DNA of 64,000 nucleotides from the NCBI GenBank assembly GCA_020436085.1, contig JAGQYM010000005.1, positions 1 through 64,000 of the forward strand, written 5' to 3'. A model generated the notes under the pieces. That model was not told the DNA's origin. It worked only from the letters and a program-made list of their open reading frames with translations, and ran no database searches. The DNA is from Cyclobacteriaceae bacterium. GTDB lineage: Bacteria; Bacteroidota; Bacteroidia; Cytophagales; Cyclobacteriaceae. Position numbers and translations under genes: made by a program. Of the stretch, positions 61,246 through 64,000 are shown piece after piece (the stretch's first letter is position 1; every line of letters begins with the position of its first letter).

Positions 61246-63678
61246 ATGCCTGATAGGCTTGCAATAGGTAAAAACTGGTTTCAACAAAAAGGTTGGGAAC
61301 CGTTTCCGTTTCAAACAGAGGCCTGGCAGAACTATCTCGATGGCTACAATGGGATGGTTAACGCACCCACCGGTAGCGGCAAGACCTATTCACTGATAAT
61401 TCCGATCCTGACAGAGGCGATGGAAAACCAACCCGGAGGGAATCAGGGACTGCAGGCGATCTGGATCACTCCCATCCGTGCATTGGCAAAAGAAATTCAA
61501 TACGCATCAGAAAAAGCGATCAGTGACCTCGGGTTGCCATGGGAGGTAGGCATCCGTTCGGGAGATACTTCGTTGGCCACAAGAAAACGTCAACAAGAGA
61601 AACCACCTCAGTTATTAATAACAACGCCCGAAAGTTTGCACCTCTTAATCGCTCAAAGAGGTTATCACAAATACTTTGAGAATCTAAAAGTGATCGTTGC
61701 GGATGAGTGGCACGAACTCATCGGATCGAAACGCGGTGTTCAGGTTGAGCTTGCCTTGTCTCGATTAAAAACGGTAGCAAAAAAATTGAAGGTGTGGGGA
61801 ATCTCAGCAACAATTGGCAATATGGATCAGTCCCTTCAGGTGCTCCTGGGCGACTACCATAAACGGGGCAAATTCAAAGTGGTAAAGGCTAACATCGAAA
61901 AGCGTATCGAGATACATTCAATTATGCCGACCGATCACGAGAAACTTCCCTGGACTGGGCATGTTGGTATTCACCTTTTGGACAAGGTCGTTGAAATTGT
62001 AAAAAAGAGTAGCGCGACACTGATTTTTACGAACACGAGGTCTTTTGCAGAAATCTGGTATCAGAAAATATTAGACAAGGCACCAGAACTCTCTGGGCTG
62101 ATCGCAATGCATCATGGCTCCATTAGCCAGGAGCTGCGAAACTGGGTGGAGGAGCAATTGCACTCCGGTAAAATCCGGGCCGTAGTCTGTACCTCAAGCC
62201 TGGACCTGGGCGTAGACTTCAGGCCAGTGGAGACTGTGGTCCAGGTAGGTGGCCCAAAAGGAGTAGCTCGATTTCTTCAACGGGCTGGCCGCAGCGGACA
62301 TCAACCCGGGGCAGTCAGCAAAATATATTATTTGCCAACTCATGCTCTGGAACTGGTAGAGGCCGCGGCACTGCGTGAAGCAATGAATCGCAAAATTGTC
62401 GAGCAGCGTGTACCTTACCTGCGATCTTTTGATGTGTTGGTTCAGTACCTCGTCACGCTAGGAGTAAGCGAAGGTTTTGTTGGGGATGAAATACTGAAAG
62501 AGGTGAGGGGTACTTATTCATATTCCTCAATCACAGACGATGAGTGGAAATGGATTCTAAGATTCATTACTACAGGGGGTGCTGCCCTTACTGCCTACGA
62601 TGAGTTTCGGAAGGTGAATTTTGAAAAAGGTAGATATAAAGTTGAGAACGGAAGGATCGCACATAGACATCGGCTGTCGATCGGCACCATAGTAGGTGAT
62701 ACCTCGCTGTTGGTGCAATATGTTTCGGGAAAGACACTTGGGTCGATAGAAGAATCATTCATAGCCGCCCTTAATCCCGGTGATGTATTTTGGTTTGCCG
62801 GCAGGAGCCTTGAGTTGGTAAGGGTAAAAGACATGACGGCACAAGTCAAGCGTTCGTCAAGGAAGTCCGGCAAAGTGCCTTCGTGGCAAGGTGGTCGAAT
62901 GCCCCTGTCTTCTGAGATGGGTGAAATGATCAGATTCAAAATCCATCAAAGCACAAAAGACCAATTTGACGATCCAGAAATGAAGTTTCTGCGCCCCATG
63001 CTCGAGTTGCAGAGTAAGTTGTCCCTTTTGCCCACTCAAAAACAATTCCTGATTGAATACCTGGAGTCCAAAGAAGGATATCATGTGATGATGTATCCGT
63101 TTGAGGGAAGATTTGTTCACGAAGGGATGGCAGCTTTGTTGGCTTACCGCATCGCACGTATTAGCCCCATCACCTTTTCTATCGCGATGAATGACTACGG
63201 CTTTGAGTTGCTGTCAGATCAGCCGATTCCCATTGAGGAGGCTGTCGAAACAGATGTACTCGGTTTGGATAATCTGCATTCGGATATCCAGGCAAGTATT
63301 AATTCCATCGAGATGGCGAGGCGCAAGTTCCGCGATATAGCCGCCATTGCCGGCCTTGTTTTTAAAGGATTTCCAGGGCAGCGTGTGCGGGACAGGCACC
63401 TGCAATCTTCATCCCAGTTGTTCTTCGAAGTCTTTCACGATCACGAATCGCACAATCTTCTTTTACTTCAGGCTTTTGAAGAAGTGATGGATTTTCAACT
63501 CGAGGAAAATCGACTGCGAAATGCACTGGAGCGAATCGCTCATCAAAAGATAGTGATCAAATATCCCGACAGGCCAACCCCTTTCGGACTTCCAATAATG
63601 GTAGACAGGCTCAGAGAGAAATTAACGTCTGAAAAACTGGAAGACCGGATTAAGAGAATGATTATTCAGTATGAGTAG
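61246..63678 (+). CDS. Lhr-like DEXH-box DNA helicase
   Basis: An 810-residue helicase with Walker A APTGSGKTYSLI near residue 40, TTPESLHLLI, the DEXH motif ADEWHELIGSKRG, SATIGN, and the second RecA domain with TSSLDLGVDFRPVETVVQVG and LQRAGRSGHQPG. A long C-terminal part (about 430-810) follows. It matches the ligase-associated DNA damage response helicase family, normally found next to an ATP-dependent ligase, an MBL exonuclease and PdeM. None of these is in the window. It diverges from carH and converges with the last gene. Confidence 0.88.
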   Translation: MPDRLAIGKNWFQQKGWEPFPFQTEAWQNYLDGYNGMVNAPTGSGKTYSLIIPILTEAMENQPGGNQGLQAIWITPIRALAKEIQYASEKAISDLGLPWEVGIRSGDTSLATRKRQQEKPPQLLITTPESLHLLIAQRGYHKYFENLKVIVADEWHELIGSKRGVQVELALSRLKTVAKKLKVWGISATIGNMDQSLQVLLGDYHKRGKFKVVKANIEKRIEIHSIMPTDHEKLPWTGHVGIHLLDKVVEIVKKSSATLIFTNTRSFAEIWYQKILDKAPELSGLIAMHHGSISQELRNWVEEQLHSGKIRAVVCTSSLDLGVDFRPVETVVQVGGPKGVARFLQRAGRSGHQPGAVSKIYYLPTHALELVEAAALREAMNRKIVEQRVPYLRSFDVLVQYLVTLGVSEGFVGDEILKEVRGTYSYSSITDDEWKWILRFITTGGAALTAYDEFRKVNFEKGRYKVENGRIAHRHRLSIGTIVGDTSLLVQYVSGKTLGSIEESFIAALNPGDVFWFAGRSLELVRVKDMTAQVKRSSRKSGKVPSWQGGRMPLSSEMGEMIRFKIHQSTKDQFDDPEMKFLRPMLELQSKLSLLPTQKQFLIEYLESKEGYHVMMYPFEGRFVHEGMAALLAYRIARISPITFSIAMNDYGFELLSDQPIPIEEAVETDVLGLDNLHSDIQASINSIEMARRKFRDIAAIAGLVFKGFPGQRVRDRHLQSSSQLFFEVFHDHESHNLLLLQAFEEVMDFQLEENRLRNALERIAHQKIVIKYPDRPTPFGLPIMVDRLREKLTSEKLEDRIKRMIIQYE

Positions 63679-64000
63679 ATTGAGGCTTCTCTCTTTGTGT
63701 CTGAGATTGTCGCACAAAATCGTGGTACAATTGGTAAATCCTGTGGACCAGGGTTATAATGTCTTTTGTTTCCAAAAGTATCCGCGTTTGAAGCAGTGCC
63801 ATTCGATTGCCTAACTCGTCTTTTTGAATGTCGAGAATCTGCTCGTCAAGTTTCTTATTAATATGAAGCAAAAGCTTTTCCTTCCGGCTATCGATCGACT
63901 CGCTCTTTTCAAAGTTTAATTTTGAAATAGCGCTACTTATATCGTCAATAAAATCACCGAGATCCTTATCAATCTCCTGAAGCATTGAGGCATACTTTTT
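63662..64000 (-). CDS. C-terminal part of a protein extending beyond the window (possibly a PiT-type phosphate transporter tail)
   Basis: The frame is open from the right edge, so only about the last 112 residues are seen, reading KKYASMLQEIDKDLGDFI at the edge. The segment is entirely helical, charged and coiled-coil-like (LHINKKLDEQILDIQKDELGNRMALLQTRILLETKDI). I recall similar helical tails on Bacteroidota inorganic-phosphate transporters, but cannot confirm this without the upstream part. An internal ATG at 63985 is not the true start. The stop overlaps the helicase gene's 3' end by 17 nt (convergent). Confidence 0.35.
   Translation of the reverse strand, partial: KKYASMLQEIDKDLGDFIDDISSAISKLNFEKSESIDSRKEKLLLHINKKLDEQILDIQKDELGNRMALLQTRILLETKDIITLVHRIYQLYHDFVRQSQTQREKPQSTHTE

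Noticed and set aside
1-64000. Insertion sequences, prophage, CRISPR arrays, integrative elements
   Set aside because: No transposase, integrase, phage structural gene, direct-repeat array or target-site duplication seen on either strand.

Overview
The window looks like chromosomal DNA of a Bacteroidota bacterium, most likely from the order Cytophagales (inference). The signs are promoters of the TTTG / TAnnTTTG type, small lipoproteins with short Bacteroidota-style signal peptides, an ExbB-(membrane protein)-ExbD-ExbD cluster, a fused alpha/beta branched-chain 2-oxoacid dehydrogenase E1, a fused CrtYcd-type lycopene cyclase, a PorT-like barrel and a DUF2279 protein. I saw no insertion sequence, prophage, CRISPR array or integrase. 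Genes are tightly packed, with many 1-11 nt overlaps.

Layout. 1-7.3 kb: surface polysaccharide genes (three glycosyltransferases, a flippase, a methyltransferase, UDP-GlcNAc 2-epimerase), with DoxX and RuvC among them. 7.4-12.1 kb: SpoIIE-type phosphatase, NodB deacetylase, GT28-like transferase, TatD nuclease and asparaginase. 12.2-14.7 kb: tRNA-Ser(GGA) and the energy-transducing ExbB/ExbD cluster. 14.8-25 kb: mixed metabolism (UMF1 transporter, AMP nucleosidase, alanine dehydrogenase, BCKDH-like E1), a LuxE-like enzyme, a 39-residue lipoprotein, an NtrC-like response regulator without a DNA-binding domain, and RNase P RNA. 25-34.3 kb: TamB-like protein head-to-head with TsaD, then SmpB, an NlpC/P60 peptidase and an HNH nuclease, followed by the wreck of a cysteine-rich lipoprotein gene. 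34.6-47.2 kb: NtrY/NtrC-like two-component pair, divergent from a MacAB-like system (HlyD adaptor, ATPase, three large permeases); the gap holds a perfect 16-bp palindrome and a near-consensus sigma-54 promoter. 47.3-53.8 kb: a large Asp-box beta-propeller protein, an outer-membrane barrel and two paralogous lipoproteins. 53.8-61.1 kb: a carotenoid operon (crtY, crtZ, SRPBCC, photolyase, idi, crtB, crtI) behind an ECF sigma factor and a CarH-like B12 photoreceptor repressor. 61.2-64 kb: Lhr-like helicase and the end of a probable phosphate transporter.

The two most system-like parts are regulatory. In the light module, two inverted repeats of identical design (10-nt arms, 14-nt gap) lie 63 bp apart between carH and the sigma gene, a likely CarH operator for light-induced pigment and photorepair. 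In the sigma-54 module, the sensor/regulator pair probably drives the adjacent efflux or lipoprotein-handling ABC system through the palindrome. All functional statements rest on motifs read by eye; no database search was run.
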